DNA of 63,730 bases from Bacillus timonensis (GTDB lineage Bacteria > Bacillota > Bacilli > Bacillales > Bacillaceae_L): the NCBI RefSeq assembly GCF_000285535.1, contig NZ_HE610989.1, positions 1-63,730 of the forward strand. Direction: 5' to 3'. Positions 51,902-60,563 of the stretch are shown here, one piece after another (the stretch's first letter is position 1; the number at the start of each line of letters is the position of its first letter). Under the pieces are notes generated by a model. That model did no database searches, was not told the origin of the DNA, and worked only from the letters and a program-made list of their open reading frames with translations. Made by a program: the position numbers and the translations under genes.

Positions 51902-52687
51902 TTACCTTTTTAAACTTGCCTCAAACAAATCTATTATTTCTAGGAACCTTTCTGCTTCCCTAAATGTATGGTCAGCTAAAAGCGGATGAATATTACTCTT
52001 AATTCGACAGGCTTCTATTAGCTCCCGAGCTGTTTTTTTAAAGTCTCTTAGCGAAGCCACCGATACTCTATTTTGATCAAGAAACTGAGTTAGGATAGGT
52101 TTTGTTTCCGATTGTGGTCGCATTGAATCTAAATCAATTGCTTGAAATAACAATTGGTCGAAGTCATGGCTAAACTCTCTAGCCTGATCTACAAGCTTTC
52201 TTTCCGAAGGGTCTAAGAGATGTCCGATAAATTTTGCATGGTCAGCCATGATTCTAAGAAAGAAAACATTTTCCTGAATAATTGCTTCTGGTTTTGGGGC
52301 CAGAATTCCTTGATTCAGCTCCTTTAACCGATTGGCAAAGTAGGCCGCTTCCCTACTAATATGGTCAACTAATAAGGGATAATTGTTTGTGAGAATCTCA
52401 CAACGTAACGTTAATCCTAATACTTTCCTTTTATAGGCCCATATTGAAGCTGCCGCTTGATACACTTCATTGTTGAACGCTTGGACTTGTCGTAAATCCG
52501 AGTTAACTGAAAAACGAGCGAGCTTTTCCTCAATTCTTTCAAACATCGTAATAAAGTTCCTGGCTTCATCAATTAATTGTTGCTGTTCATACGTAAAACC
52601 CAAACTCAAAAACAATGCGTGTTCCTTCATAATCCTTGACCAAAATTTAATTTCGTTTAACGACCTAGACACAATCGGATCGGCCAT
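51902..52687 (-). CDS. DUF2935 protein, two hemerythrin/ferritin-like domains
   Basis: 261 residues made of two similar halves. Each has an E-x6-H-type helix: NEIKFWSRIMKEHALFLSLG near 7 and IQENVFFLRIMADHAKFIGH near 135. Each half ends with an HxxREAxYF-like motif (DHISREAAYFANRL near 108; DHTFREAERFLEII near 237). The repeated Glu/His pattern suggests a di-metal site in a four-helix bundle. Common in spore-forming Bacillus; function unknown. GGGAGTGG precedes the start. Confidence 0.85.
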   Translation of the reverse strand: MADPIVSRSLNEIKFWSRIMKEHALFLSLGFTYEQQQLIDEARNFITMFERIEEKLARFSVNSDLRQVQAFNNEVYQAAASIWAYKRKVLGLTLRCEILTNNYPLLVDHISREAAYFANRLKELNQGILAPKPEAIIQENVFFLRIMADHAKFIGHLLDPSERKLVDQAREFSHDFDQLLFQAIDLDSMRPQSETKPILTQFLDQNRVSVASLRDFKKTARELIEACRIKSNIHPLLADHTFREAERFLEIIDLFEASLKR

Positions 52688-52809
52688 CTCACCACTCCCT
52701 TTTTTTCACACCTTTCCTTTAAATAATTATGATGATACAGATTGTACTCATGCTGAGTCTTATTAAAAAAGCTATGTTAGATAATTCTGTTGATATTTTA
52801 ACGAAATGA

Positions 52810-52838
52810 ACACTTGTTCTAAAATAAAGAACAAGTGT
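52810..52838. terminator. Orphan hairpin
   Basis: A perfect 11-bp stem ACACTTGTTCT/AGAACAAGTGT with a 7-base A/T loop. It sits in a 400-bp gap, not directly after any recognised gene. Confidence 0.6.
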
Positions 52839-52859
52839 GTTTGCAGTTATTTCCGAAAA

Positions 52860-52949
52860 ATGGTTATCAGGTTTAATTGGTGTTCTATTTATGGTGTAGT
52901 GCTTGTCTTTGCATTTTTCTTGCTAGTAGCCAAGGGAATAGGTGGCTAA
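52860..52949 (+). CDS. Possible 29-residue hydrophobic peptide
   Basis: ATG 52860 opens MVIRFNWCSIYGVVLVFAFF and ends LLVAKGIGG, a single membrane-spanning peptide, between the hairpin at 52810 and a second terminator-like hairpin at about 52982-53012. The ribosome site is weak, and an alternative frame (ISEKWLSGLIGVLF) reads into it, so this could be a frameshifted remnant of a slightly larger membrane peptide. Confidence 0.3.
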   Translation: MVIRFNWCSIYGVVLVFAFFLLVAKGIGG

Positions 52950-53052
52950 TTTCCAACTAATTATATGATTTTAAGATTTTAATAAGGAGTACCAATATTT
53001 CTTGGAGCTCCCTTTATTTATTTTAAAAATCAACATTAGCGTTTAACTTAGC

Positions 53053-53084
53053 ATAAAAAAAAGCAAACCAGTTATGATTTGCTT
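53053..53084 (-). terminator. Terminator of ypmR-ypmS
   Basis: AAGCAAA/TTTGCTT stem with eight T following on the minus strand. Confidence 0.85.
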
Positions 53085-53085
53085 C

Positions 53086-53667
53086 TTAATCAATTGGTAC
53101 CTGTAAGTTGAACCTTAATTCGTCTTTACTTAAATCAAAAGTATCGACAGAAACTTTAGTATCGCTTTTCATTTCCATTTCTGATAAATAAACATAGATA
53201 TCATGTTTTTTCGCATCAATCTGAACCCATTCAGGAAGATTGTAATAGTCATTAATATACCTTAGTACGAAGGTAACAGGTAGGCTGACTTGGCCTACGG
53301 TAAATGCCTCTTGCTTTAGCAGTAAATCCCCGTTTTCAAGGACCTCTGGCTTAAAAGTCATGACCATATCAATCTCTTTTCCAAAGACTGTAATGGTCCC
53401 GAGCAGCATAACCCGTTCGGTCAACAACACCTTATAGTTTAGCGGATTATCCTTCGCTTCTTTTTTTAAAAAGTTATTAATCACCCTAGTTAGGTCGTCT
53501 TTATTCGTTTCGACAGACAGATTCACATCATCCCTGGAAACCATTTTTTCCTTTGGAGCCACCTCTTTATTTGGAACAAAGAGCAACCCGAAAAAAACAA
53601 GCACACACACAAGATTAATTGCTAGTAGTGTGAGAAAAAGAAATTTCCATTTATTTTTTATCTTCAT
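53086..53667 (-). CDS. ypmS: YpmS-family (DUF2140) membrane-anchored protein
   Basis: 193 residues with an N-terminal membrane anchor (about 5-27, WKFLFLTLLAINLVCVLVFF) and an extracellular domain containing LTRVINNFLKKEAKDNPLNY and VTFVLRYINDYYNLPEWVQI, as in YpmS. It follows the YpmR-like gene by 24 bp, as in B. subtilis ypmQ-ypmR-ypmS. Function unknown; envelope lipid or wall metabolism is inferred from the partner. The start at 53667 follows GAGGGGG. Confidence 0.87.
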   Translation of the reverse strand: MKIKNKWKFLFLTLLAINLVCVLVFFGLLFVPNKEVAPKEKMVSRDDVNLSVETNKDDLTRVINNFLKKEAKDNPLNYKVLLTERVMLLGTITVFGKEIDMVMTFKPEVLENGDLLLKQEAFTVGQVSLPVTFVLRYINDYYNLPEWVQIDAKKHDIYVYLSEMEMKSDTKVSVDTFDLSKDELRFNLQVPID

Positions 53668-53691
53668 CAAAGACCCCCTCTGTGAAGGAAA

Positions 53692-54474
53692 TCACTCTTG
53701 CTTGATTACTTCAAAAATCCTCTCACTCATTAATTCATACCCTTTTGAATTCGGATGAAACTCATCTTCTGCTAAAAGATTATCACTTGACTGGCTAAAT
53801 ACATCATCAACCACTACAAATTTAGTATGGTCAAATTTTGAAAGAATTCTTTGACTTCCTTCATTCCAATCATCAACAATTGTATTAATTTCCGTAGAAA
53901 GGTCAATAAACCAACCAAACGGATTGTATAGCCCTACAAGTACAATTTCAGCTTCACTATTATAACTCCTAATATTTTCGAGCACTTTTTGAAGACGCAC
54001 TTCATATTTTGCCTGTTCTTTTTGGAATACATTTAATGATAAATCAAAAAGATTTTCTTTTACAATTTTCATTATATCATTTCCACCGATGGTAATGATA
54101 ATGATGTCAGCATCCGCAATTCCTTCTTGAACTTCTTCATTTTGCAATCGATTTAAAAGGTCAGTCGTTTTATGCCCTTTCACACCGAAATTTTTAAGAG
54201 TTACTGATTTTACATCTTTTTCATCAAGAAGCTTTTCCTCTAGCAAAGTAGTATAGCCGCCCTGTTTTGTCTCATCACCGACACCCTTTGTCAGTGAATC
54301 ACCAATTGATGCTATTTGAAGATCTCTCGGGATAAAATCGTCCGGGATTTCTTGCTTTGGGACTAGCCCTGTATCATGATTACTAGTGGCTTCCCCTGTA
54401 GTTGCCGGTATCCCCCCAGAACAACCACTCAGTAAAAACAACGTAAGAATAATAGCTAAAAACGGATTGTTCAT
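53692..54474 (-). CDS. ypmR: YpmR-like SGNH/GDSL lipoprotein esterase
   Basis: About 260 residues. A lipoprotein signal ends in LLSGCSGG. SGNH blocks: IASIGDSLTKGVGDE (Ser), a Gly in NFGVKGHKT, IITIGGNDIM (Asn) and DEFHPNSKGYELM (Asp/His). An extracellular lipase- or esterase-type enzyme bound to the membrane. The start at 54474 is preferred as it begins the signal peptide cleanly. Operon with ypmS. Confidence 0.88.
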   Translation of the reverse strand: MNNPFLAIILTLFLLSGCSGGIPATTGEATSNHDTGLVPKQEIPDDFIPRDLQIASIGDSLTKGVGDETKQGGYTTLLEEKLLDEKDVKSVTLKNFGVKGHKTTDLLNRLQNEEVQEGIADADIIIITIGGNDIMKIVKENLFDLSLNVFQKEQAKYEVRLQKVLENIRSYNSEAEIVLVGLYNPFGWFIDLSTEINTIVDDWNEGSQRILSKFDHTKFVVVDDVFSQSSDNLLAEDEFHPNSKGYELMSERIFEVIKQE

Positions 54475-54620
54475 CTTGCTCACCACTTTTCTTTCTAGAC
54501 TGTTGTCTACAAGTTTAGTATTATAGCATACGAAAAAAAGTCAATAACGATTCATATTTCATGGAAATATGTTGAATTCGAAGTAAAAATGTAATCTTTT
54601 TTTTGCGAAGAGATGCGAAA

Positions 54621-54642
54621 AAGACGTCTAAATGGACGTCTT
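54621..54642 (-). terminator. Terminator of the phosphoesterase gene
   Basis: AAGACGTC/GACGTCTT perfect 8-bp stem followed by T-rich sequence on the minus strand. Confidence 0.8.
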
Positions 54643-54646
54643 CACC

Positions 54647-55498
54647 TTACATTGCTTGTTGTTCCGCTGTAGTTTGTTCTCCAAGTGTTAGCGTATGAAG
54701 GGTAATTTCGGGGTTGCTTCGGACGCGAATATTTACCCCTGTCTGTCCCAGTCCTTCGTTAATATAAAATGGTTTTCCATCATGTATATGAAAACCTTTA
54801 ATCATTTTCATTCTAACAAGTTTCCCCATTTTCACCAAGTGATAAGGCTTTGGATAACAAATTTGTCCCCCATGAAAATGGCCTGATAATAGATAATCAA
54901 AATGATAATCCTTCATGTGCAAAACGAGATTTGGGTCATGGGTTAATACCAAATTATAGCCTGACATAAGTGATTCATAGGAAGCCACAAGATTACTTCG
55001 TTCTGTACTAAAATCATCAATACCAATCAAATTCAAACGGTGCCCATGAATCATTAGTGACATATGATCATTTTGAAATGTTTTAACTCCATTCTCTTCT
55101 AAAAGCTGCTTTAATTTTTCAAAGTTTTTCTTTCTTAACTTATAATCATGATTACCAAATACGGCATATGTCCCATGTGTGGGCGCAATTTTTGAAAATA
55201 CTTCAAGGTATGGAACAAGTTTCGGAATACTGCGTTTACGGTCTAAAAAATCACCTGTTAGTGCAATTAAATCGATATTTTCATTTTTCACTTTTCGATA
55301 TAATTCATCTGGAGTAATCGATAGATTTTCAAGATGTAAATCTGATAGGTGGAGAACATTAATTTGAGCTGGATTTACATATTGTTGATTCGGATTTAAA
55401 ACCATTTTATTTACTTTCACATTATACGTGTTTTTATTCGCTTTTCTAAGAAAATAAAAAACTACTAAAATTGTGATAAGAACGATGAAAATTTTCAT
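54647..55498 (-). CDS. Membrane-anchored metallophosphoesterase (YkuE/YpbG-like)
   Basis: 283 residues with one N-terminal helix (MKIFIVLITILVVFYFL) and a calcineurin-like fold: LHLSDLHLE near 48, ALTGDFLDRK, FGNHDYKLRKK, LTHDPNLV and LLSGHFHGGQ, which supply the two-metal site. It probably hydrolyses phosphoesters at or outside the membrane. The start at 55498 follows AAGGTGG; the earlier Met at 55525 precedes that site. Confidence 0.88.
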   Translation of the reverse strand: MKIFIVLITILVVFYFLRKANKNTYNVKVNKMVLNPNQQYVNPAQINVLHLSDLHLENLSITPDELYRKVKNENIDLIALTGDFLDRKRSIPKLVPYLEVFSKIAPTHGTYAVFGNHDYKLRKKNFEKLKQLLEENGVKTFQNDHMSLMIHGHRLNLIGIDDFSTERSNLVASYESLMSGYNLVLTHDPNLVLHMKDYHFDYLLSGHFHGGQICYPKPYHLVKMGKLVRMKMIKGFHIHDGKPFYINEGLGQTGVNIRVRSNPEITLHTLTLGEQTTAEQQAM

Positions 55499-55570
55499 AA
55501 AAAACACCACCTTGTCTCCTTCCATTATAGATAATAGAATTCGAAAAAAGCAGTGGTAATGAATGGATAC

Positions 55571-55793
55571 CTATTTATACAATTCGAATAACGTATTTTT
55601 AGACATGAATAAGTACATAGGGTGTCTTCGGAGACTTTGCGCAGAAATATTTGATACCGCCATACAATACATTGGGAGAAACACAACTAATTTAAACCAA
55701 AGATAGATTTTACTTGAAATGGGTATGGATTCAAACCCTAATCGCCTACTCCCCTTGTTTAACGCGGTGACCCCAATAATTCCCTTTATTTCG
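55571..55793 (-). other. Out-of-frame C-terminus of the YkoP-like gene
   Basis: In another frame the sequence continues NEIKGIIGVTALNKGSRRLG, then FESIPISSKIYLWFK and LMSKNTLFELYK-like residues to a stop at 55571. This is the expected second half of a YkoP-type protein. Adding one A to the run at 55794-55800 (plus-strand T7) restores one frame of about 183 residues. Confidence 0.7.
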
Positions 55794-56121
55794 TTTTTTT
55801 CGGATGATTATATAGATATTGTGCAACGCCAGGCAATGCTTGTTTTACTTGCTTATAGATCATTCTTGCTTTCGATGTCTCTCCTTGTAAGCCAAGCAAC
55901 TCTCTTAATAATATGACGTTATGTAAGTGAATTTTGATTAACAAATCATTTTTCTTAATTTCAGTCCCATCTGCAAGAACGCAAGACCGACCTTTGTATT
56001 TCGTCACTTTTACCCGCAAAATCTCTTTATCCTCCACATAAGTTAATTTTGTAAAGGCATAATAAATTGGATCAAGAAACGTCCAAATGGTTATTACGCA
56101 CAACTTCATTTTTGCGAGCAT
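55786..56121 (-). CDS. YkoP-like protein, N-terminal part (frameshifted)
   Basis: 111 residues from the ATG at 56121 (AAAGGGG upstream): MLAKMKLCVITIWTFLDPIY, LTYVEDKEILRVKVTKYKGR, KNDLLIKIHLHNVILLRELL. This matches the start of YkoP-family proteins (usually about 180-190 residues), which have a hydrophobic N-terminus. The frame ends prematurely at KKTK because of a missing A; the remainder is at 55571-55793. The function of YkoP is not known to me. Confidence 0.7.
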   Translation of the reverse strand: MLAKMKLCVITIWTFLDPIYYAFTKLTYVEDKEILRVKVTKYKGRSCVLADGTEIKKNDLLIKIHLHNVILLRELLGLQGETSKARMIYKQVKQALPGVAQYLYNHPKKTK

Positions 56122-56259
56122 CGATGCATCCCCTTTACCATTCATATACATGTTCATTTTCTCTAATTTTCGGGGAAAATATATTGGAAAAGTAAGGCAA
56201 GATAAAAAAGAAAATGTAAAAACGGTGTACTAGTATATTTCAATGAAAGGATGTCTGTA

Positions 56260-56409
56260 ATGGAAAAAGAAAGTGAAAATCAACTAAAAGCAAGACAAGA
56301 ATTCCCTGAGCAAATTTCAAGCGGTTGTTTTACCTTTACCAGCCATGAGCTCTTTTGGAAAGAGCTTGAAACAATAGTTGAAGATGGAATTGAACAGGCA
56401 GAGGATTGA
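56260..56409 (+). CDS. Possible 49-residue acidic protein
   Basis: ATG 56260 preceded by AAAGGATG at 9-base spacing opens MEKESENQLKARQEFPEQIS and ends IVEDGIEQAED. Composition is protein-like and acidic with one Cys. It is divergent from the ykoP-like gene. No family recognised. Confidence 0.45.
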   Translation: MEKESENQLKARQEFPEQISSGCFTFTSHELFWKELETIVEDGIEQAED

Positions 56410-56418
56410 GTTGTAGAT

Positions 56419-56590
56419 TTTTGGGCGATAAATCTATTTTTGGAAGGGCCTTTGGGTATTTCAGGAAAAAGTCATAGCAAAATCGCTCTTTATGACACCA
56501 TTTTTTTGGAAAATCAATGGGAAACTCATTGCATAACAGTACTTTATTATACCGCTTTTGGAGAGTCCAGGGAAACCCACTCCTTAAACG
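56419..56590. repeat. Diverged ~54-bp tandem repeats
   Basis: CATAGCAAAATCGCTCTTTA (56473) and CATTGCATAACAGTACTTTA (56527) start corresponding 54-bp units, each continuing into ACC...TTTTTGGA and GGGAAA. A less complete unit precedes them (ATTTTTGGAAGGGCCTTTGG). This is a decayed intergenic repeat of a style common in Bacillus; frames within it are not genes. Confidence 0.55.
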
Positions 56591-56622
56591 GAACAAGCAA
56601 TCCCAAAACCAAAAACCCACAC

Positions 56623-56652
56623 AAAAAAGACTCCATCCAGGAGTCCTTTTTT
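56623..56652 (-). terminator. Terminator of ypmQ
   Basis: AAAAGACTCC/GGAGTCCTTTT stem (one mismatch) with long A- and T-runs on each side, directly after the ypmQ stop. Confidence 0.88.
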
Positions 56653-56658
56653 CGCACA

Positions 56659-57222
56659 TTATAGTACCTTCTTAATATCCTCAATGATTTCTTCGTATGG
56701 TGTATCTTCAACCCCATTGTATTCCTTTAGAACTGTGCCATTTTGGTCAACTAAGTAAAACTTAATCACATGTATTACTTGGTCTTGTCCCTCAGGTTTT
56801 GCAACTAATGCTTTAAAGCTGTCTTTACCAAATTCCGTGATTTCATCCAACGAATAACCGGTTAACAGATGCCAGTTTGATAAATCATCACTGTAACCTT
56901 CTGCATATTCCTTCAACTTTTCAGGTGTGTCCACTTCTGGGTCAACTGAAAAAGAAACAAATTCAACATCTAGCCCCTCTTCTTTTACCATCCCTTGAAG
57001 CTTTGCCATATGAGCTGTCATTGGCGGGCAAACGGTATCACATTCTGTAAAAATCATGTCCGCTATCCAAACTTTACCCTCTAAATCCTTTAGGCTAAAG
57101 TCTTCACCATTTTGATCCACATAGGAGAAATCGGAAACCTCATAATTTAACGGATTATCTATACCACTTCCACATGCAGCTAAAACAAAAATAAGTGCGA
57201 CCACAACTAGTAATTTTTTCAC
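56659..57222 (-). CDS. ypmQ: SCO1/SenC-family copper chaperone lipoprotein (YpmQ-like)
   Basis: 187 residues. GTG start at 57222 after AGGTG, giving a lipoprotein signal with lipobox LAAC. A thioredoxin-like fold carries the copper ligands in FTECDTVCPPMTAH (two Cys) and a His in QDQVIHVIKF. Needed for the CuA site of cytochrome oxidase in related bacteria. In B. subtilis ypmQ is next to ypmR-ypmS; here the phosphoesterase and ykoP-like genes lie between them. Confidence 0.9.
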   Translation of the reverse strand: MKKLLVVVALIFVLAACGSGIDNPLNYEVSDFSYVDQNGEDFSLKDLEGKVWIADMIFTECDTVCPPMTAHMAKLQGMVKEEGLDVEFVSFSVDPEVDTPEKLKEYAEGYSDDLSNWHLLTGYSLDEITEFGKDSFKALVAKPEGQDQVIHVIKFYLVDQNGTVLKEYNGVEDTPYEEIIEDIKKVL

Positions 57223-57379
57223 GTTTTCACCTACATTCGTCATTTTGCCATTCAATATCTCATTTTAAAGAAAATATGACAAACTTACAACATTATTGCT
57301 GTGAACAATTTTCGAACATATCGGATAACTTGTCATCATAAAATGGACAAGGAGAGTTCGTTTTGGGAGGTAAGCGGTT

Positions 57380-57427
57380 ATGGGTTCCATCATACTAGTC
57401 AGAAAGGTCATTTTTGCAAATGCCTAA
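57380..57427 (+). CDS. Leader peptide overlapping the YitT-type gene start (15 aa)
   Basis: ATG 57380, preceded by a strong GGGAGG, encodes MGSIILVRKVIFANA and stops at 57425-57427. The ATG of the next gene (57420) lies inside its last codons, in another frame, and has only a weak site of its own. The arrangement suggests translational coupling or attenuation. Confidence 0.5.
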   Translation: MGSIILVRKVIFANA

Positions 57428-58040
57428 AATTGTGATCACCTATTTTTGTATTGTTTTCGGCGCATTCTTACAGGGGCTAGGTATGTCCTTATTTTTATTT
57501 CCTCATAACATTCCGTCCGGTGGTGCTGCTGGTTTAGCAATACTAATGAATCACTGGATTGAATTGCCGTTAGGCATGTCACTTTGGGTTGTCAATTTTT
57601 CCTTTTTAATACTGGCCTTAAAATATTTCGGCTTTTCATGGACAGTAAAAACAATGATTGCTGTTACGATTACTTCAGTAACAGTCAGTTTTACGTCAAC
57701 ACTTGGTTCGTTTCTTACGCCTTACTTCTGGCTTGACTTATTATGTGGAGCAGTGATATTTGGCGTAGGTGTCGGCCTTTTAATCCGTAGTGGCTCTTCA
57801 AGCGGTGGAATGGTCATCCCTACGTTAATGATTGCAAAATACAATGATTGGTCCCCAGGGAAAGTCATGCTCTGGTTGAACTTTTTTATTTTTTTACTTA
57901 CAGCTTCTGTGATTGATATTCGAATTGTTTTTTATGCGATACTTTGTCAAACCGTATCCACTAATATTATTGACATGATTTATCACCTTCGGGCACCTTC
58001 GTTTATCTCAGCACAACAGCTCAGTTGGAGAAAAAAATAA
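57420..58040 (+). CDS. YitT/YczE-family membrane protein
   Basis: 206 residues with five or six helices. LFPHNIPSGGAAGLAILMNH near 27 and GLLIRSGSSSGGMVIPTLMI near 128 are the conserved loops of YitT-type proteins. It lacks the C-terminal DUF2179 domain of full-length YitT (about 280 residues), so it is the short form. Function unknown. ATG 57420 and TTG 57414 are both possible starts; translation is probably coupled to the leader at 57380. Confidence 0.75.
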   Translation: MPKIVITYFCIVFGAFLQGLGMSLFLFPHNIPSGGAAGLAILMNHWIELPLGMSLWVVNFSFLILALKYFGFSWTVKTMIAVTITSVTVSFTSTLGSFLTPYFWLDLLCGAVIFGVGVGLLIRSGSSSGGMVIPTLMIAKYNDWSPGKVMLWLNFFIFLLTASVIDIRIVFYAILCQTVSTNIIDMIYHLRAPSFISAQQLSWRKK

Positions 58041-58070
58041 AGTAAGAAAGCTAAATCTACTTTCTTACTT
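58040..58070 (-). terminator. Terminator of the sulfolactate/sulfate operon
   Basis: A perfect 11-bp stem AAGTAAGAAAG/CTTTCTTACTT; on the minus strand it is followed by seven T. The cysC stop codon lies inside the stem. Confidence 0.88.
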
Positions 58071-58670
58071 CAAGAAAATGCCCCTTTCTTTTAAATAAAG
58101 AATGATCGTTTCAACTGATTGTGAAATCGTTAATTTGTCTGTTTCAATTACGAGCTCAGGTTGATTCGGTTCTTCATATGGGGAGCTTACTCCGGTAAAT
58201 TCGGATATCTCTCCGTTTCTTGCTTTTTTGTATAAGCCTTTTGGGTCGCGGTTTTCACATACTGAAATTGGACATTTGACGTATACTTCGATAAAATCTC
58301 CTTCTGGAAACAGTGCTCTCACTTGTTCTCTATCCTCGCGAAATGGTGAAATGAATGCCGTTGAGACGATTTGCCCACTGTCTACAAACAGCTTCGACAC
58401 CTCTCCAATCCTCCGGATATTTTCTTTCCGATCTTCTTTACTAAAGCCAAGTCCTGCATTTAATCCATGACGGATATTATCGCCATCAAGGACATAGCTT
58501 TGCACGTTTTGTGAAAATAGCTCCTTATCAAGGGCATTTGCTAAGGATGATTTTCCTGAACCTGAAAGGCCGGTAAACCAGATTACACAGCTTTTATGTT
58601 GATTTTGTTGTTGTCGCTCATATTTCGTTACAGTTGATTGATGCCATACAATATGATTTTCTTCGCCCAT
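58065..58670 (-). CDS. cysC: Adenylylsulfate kinase
   Basis: 201 residues phosphorylating APS to PAPS. P-loop [17 protein letters not shown] near 31, [20 protein letters not shown] and the [18 protein letters not shown] lid are all conserved. The start at 58670 follows AAGGTGGG; a Met at 58730 would lie inside the sat gene. Last gene of the operon; corresponds to yisZ of B. subtilis, which is also linked to a second sat, a second cysH and the sulfolactate genes. Confidence 0.93.
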   Translation of the reverse strand: MGEENHIVWHQSTVTKYERQQQNQHKSCVIWFTGLSGSGKSSLANALDKELFSQNVQSYVLDGDNIRHGLNAGLGFSKEDRKENIRRIGEVSKLFVDSGQIVSTAFISPFREDREQVRALFPEGDFIEVYVKCPISVCENRDPKGLYKKARNGEISEFTGVSSPYEEPNQPELVIETDKLTISQSVETIILYLKERGIFLK

Positions 58671-58680
58671 AATTCCCACC

Positions 58681-59829
58681 TTATATCTTCGTATATTGTT
58701 CAGCCATGCCTCGAATGAGGATTTCCACAACCTCTGGTCTGCTAAATTCCTTTGGTGGTTTTTTTCCCGCTTTTAGCATTTCACGTACCTTGGTGCCCGA
58801 CAAGATCACATGGTCATCCTTACTATGAGGACATGTTTTTGCTGACGCCATATTTTCACACTTTTTACAGTAGAAGCTATGCTCGAAAAACAACGGTGAT
58901 ATCCCTAATTCTTCTTCTGTAAAATGGCTAAAAATAGTTTGCGAATCGTAAGTTCCATAGTAATTTCCAACTCCTGCATGGTCACGACCAACAATGAAAT
59001 GTGTGCATCCGTAATTTTTCCGAACTAATGCATGAAAAATGGCTTCTCTTGGACCCGCATAACGCATCGCCGCAGGAAATACTGAGAGGAATACTCTGTT
59101 TTTCGGGTAATATTTTTCTAACAGGACCATGTAGCTTTCCATCCGAATATCACTAGGAATATCATCTGCTTTCGTTTCTCCAACTAATGGATTTAAAAAT
59201 AAACCATCTACCACTTCAAGTGCAGACTTTTGAATATATTCATGGGCACGATGAACTGGATTTCTTGTTTGGAACCCGACTACCTTTTTCCAACCCAGAT
59301 GCTCGAAAACGGCTCTTGTATCAATCGGATCGAGATAAAAGGTCTCAAATTTCTGTTTCTTTGGTCGTTTCACAAGATGAATGGGTCCGGCAATATAGAC
59401 ATTCGGTCTTTCATATAATCTTTTAACTCCTGGATGTGCCGCTTCTGTTGTACGGTACACCTTAAAAGCTTCTACTTCCTTATTTGGCACATATTTTTCC
59501 GTAACTTCAATGACTCCATAAACCTCATCATTTTGAACGAGTCGAACCTTTTCTCCGATTGAGATTTTCTTTGCCAGTGCTTTGTCTACCGCCAATGTAA
59601 TAGGAATTGACCAAGGGAGCCCATTTGCGAGTCTCATTGAGTGTAAAATTGATTCATAGTCGTCTTTTCCAACAAACCCATCAAGCGGACTGTATGCCCC
59701 AACCGCAAGGAGTTCCAGATCACTTAATTCCATATTGCTAAGTTCGATTTGTTTATCAATTTCTTCATAGTTAAACGTTGAATCGAAACGATTAACCAAT
59801 GTACCGCCATGCGGTTTACTTAATGCCAC
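58681..59829 (-). CDS. sat: Sulfate adenylyltransferase (ATP sulfurylase)
   Basis: 382 residues making APS from sulfate and ATP. Contains [14 protein letters not shown] with the HxxH-type nucleotide site near 196, [20 protein letters not shown] and [10 protein letters not shown] near 283, and a C-terminal zinc-type [19 protein letters not shown] start at 59829 after GGAGG. It lies 10 bp before cysC and 26 bp after cysH. Corresponds to B. subtilis yitA in the sporulation-linked cluster. Confidence 0.94.
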   Translation of the reverse strand: MALSKPHGGTLVNRFDSTFNYEEIDKQIELSNMELSDLELLAVGAYSPLDGFVGKDDYESILHSMRLANGLPWSIPITLAVDKALAKKISIGEKVRLVQNDEVYGVIEVTEKYVPNKEVEAFKVYRTTEAAHPGVKRLYERPNVYIAGPIHLVKRPKKQKFETFYLDPIDTRAVFEHLGWKKVVGFQTRNPVHRAHEYIQKSALEVVDGLFLNPLVGETKADDIPSDIRMESYMVLLEKYYPKNRVFLSVFPAAMRYAGPREAIFHALVRKNYGCTHFIVGRDHAGVGNYYGTYDSQTIFSHFTEEELGISPLFFEHSFYCKKCENMASAKTCPHSKDDHVILSGTKVREMLKAGKKPPKEFSRPEVVEILIRGMAEQYTKI

Positions 59830-59855
59830 TTTTAAAAACCTCCATTTGTTTCATG

Positions 59856-60563
59856 TTATTTCAGATGTAATCCGCATTCTGTTTTATCGGAATTGGCCCA
59901 TCTCCCTGAGCGTAAATCACCTTGTAGCGCCTGATTTGTACATGGTGCACAGCCGATGCTTGGATAATTTTTGTCATGCAATTCATTGTAAGGTAAATTG
60001 TTTAGTTTGATATAAGACCAAACATCTTCCCATGTCCAGTGAATCAGCGGACAGATTTTGATGTTTTTGAACTTTTCATCTTTATTCAGATATTCCGTAT
60101 TTTTACGAGTCGGCCCTTGCTCACGGCGCAGTCCTGAAATCCAAGCCTTTGTTCCGCTTAACACCTCATGTAAAGGCTCGATTTTTCGAAGCTGACAGCA
60201 TAAATTAGGATTCGCCTTCCACAATTCATCCCCGTGAAGTTCTGCTTGTTCGTTTAGACTTATTTTTGGTGTTTTGAGTTCAATTTTAAGGTTTGGATAT
60301 TTTTCTTTTATTTTTTCAATAAGTTCATATGTTTCTTTAAAATGAAGCCCAGTATCTAAGAAGACAATTTTCGCTTCTTTATTGACCTTTGAAATTAAGT
60401 CAATTAGTACGATTCCTTCTGCTCCAAAACTGCAGGCGTAGACAATGTCGTCTGCATGATATGTTGAATACGCCCATTTTAATATGTCGTAATAATCCTT
60501 ATTCTCATCTATTACTTGCTTTACATTTTCCATACTCCAGTTTTCATATGTGATGGCGCCCAA
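59856..60563 (-). CDS. cysH: Phosphoadenylyl/adenylyl-sulfate reductase
   Basis: 235 residues reducing PAPS or APS to sulfite with thioredoxin. PP-loop-like VYACSFGAEGIVLIDLI, LSGLRREQGPTR, and both halves of the 4Fe-4S signature (CCQLRKIEPL near 140; GCAPCTNQ near 222), which favours use of APS as well as PAPS. The C-terminal Cys is in KTECGLHLK. A TTG start at 60563 is supported by AGGAGG nine bases upstream and overlaps the phosphatase gene by 20 bp. Corresponds to yitB. Confidence 0.93.
   Translation of the reverse strand: MGAITYENWSMENVKQVIDENKDYYDILKWAYSTYHADDIVYACSFGAEGIVLIDLISKVNKEAKIVFLDTGLHFKETYELIEKIKEKYPNLKIELKTPKISLNEQAELHGDELWKANPNLCCQLRKIEPLHEVLSGTKAWISGLRREQGPTRKNTEYLNKDEKFKNIKICPLIHWTWEDVWSYIKLNNLPYNELHDKNYPSIGCAPCTNQALQGDLRSGRWANSDKTECGLHLK

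Noticed and set aside
56440-56664. 74-codon frame on the plus strand
   Set aside because: It lies in a diverged 54-bp tandem repeat and overlaps the ypmQ terminator; no ribosome site.
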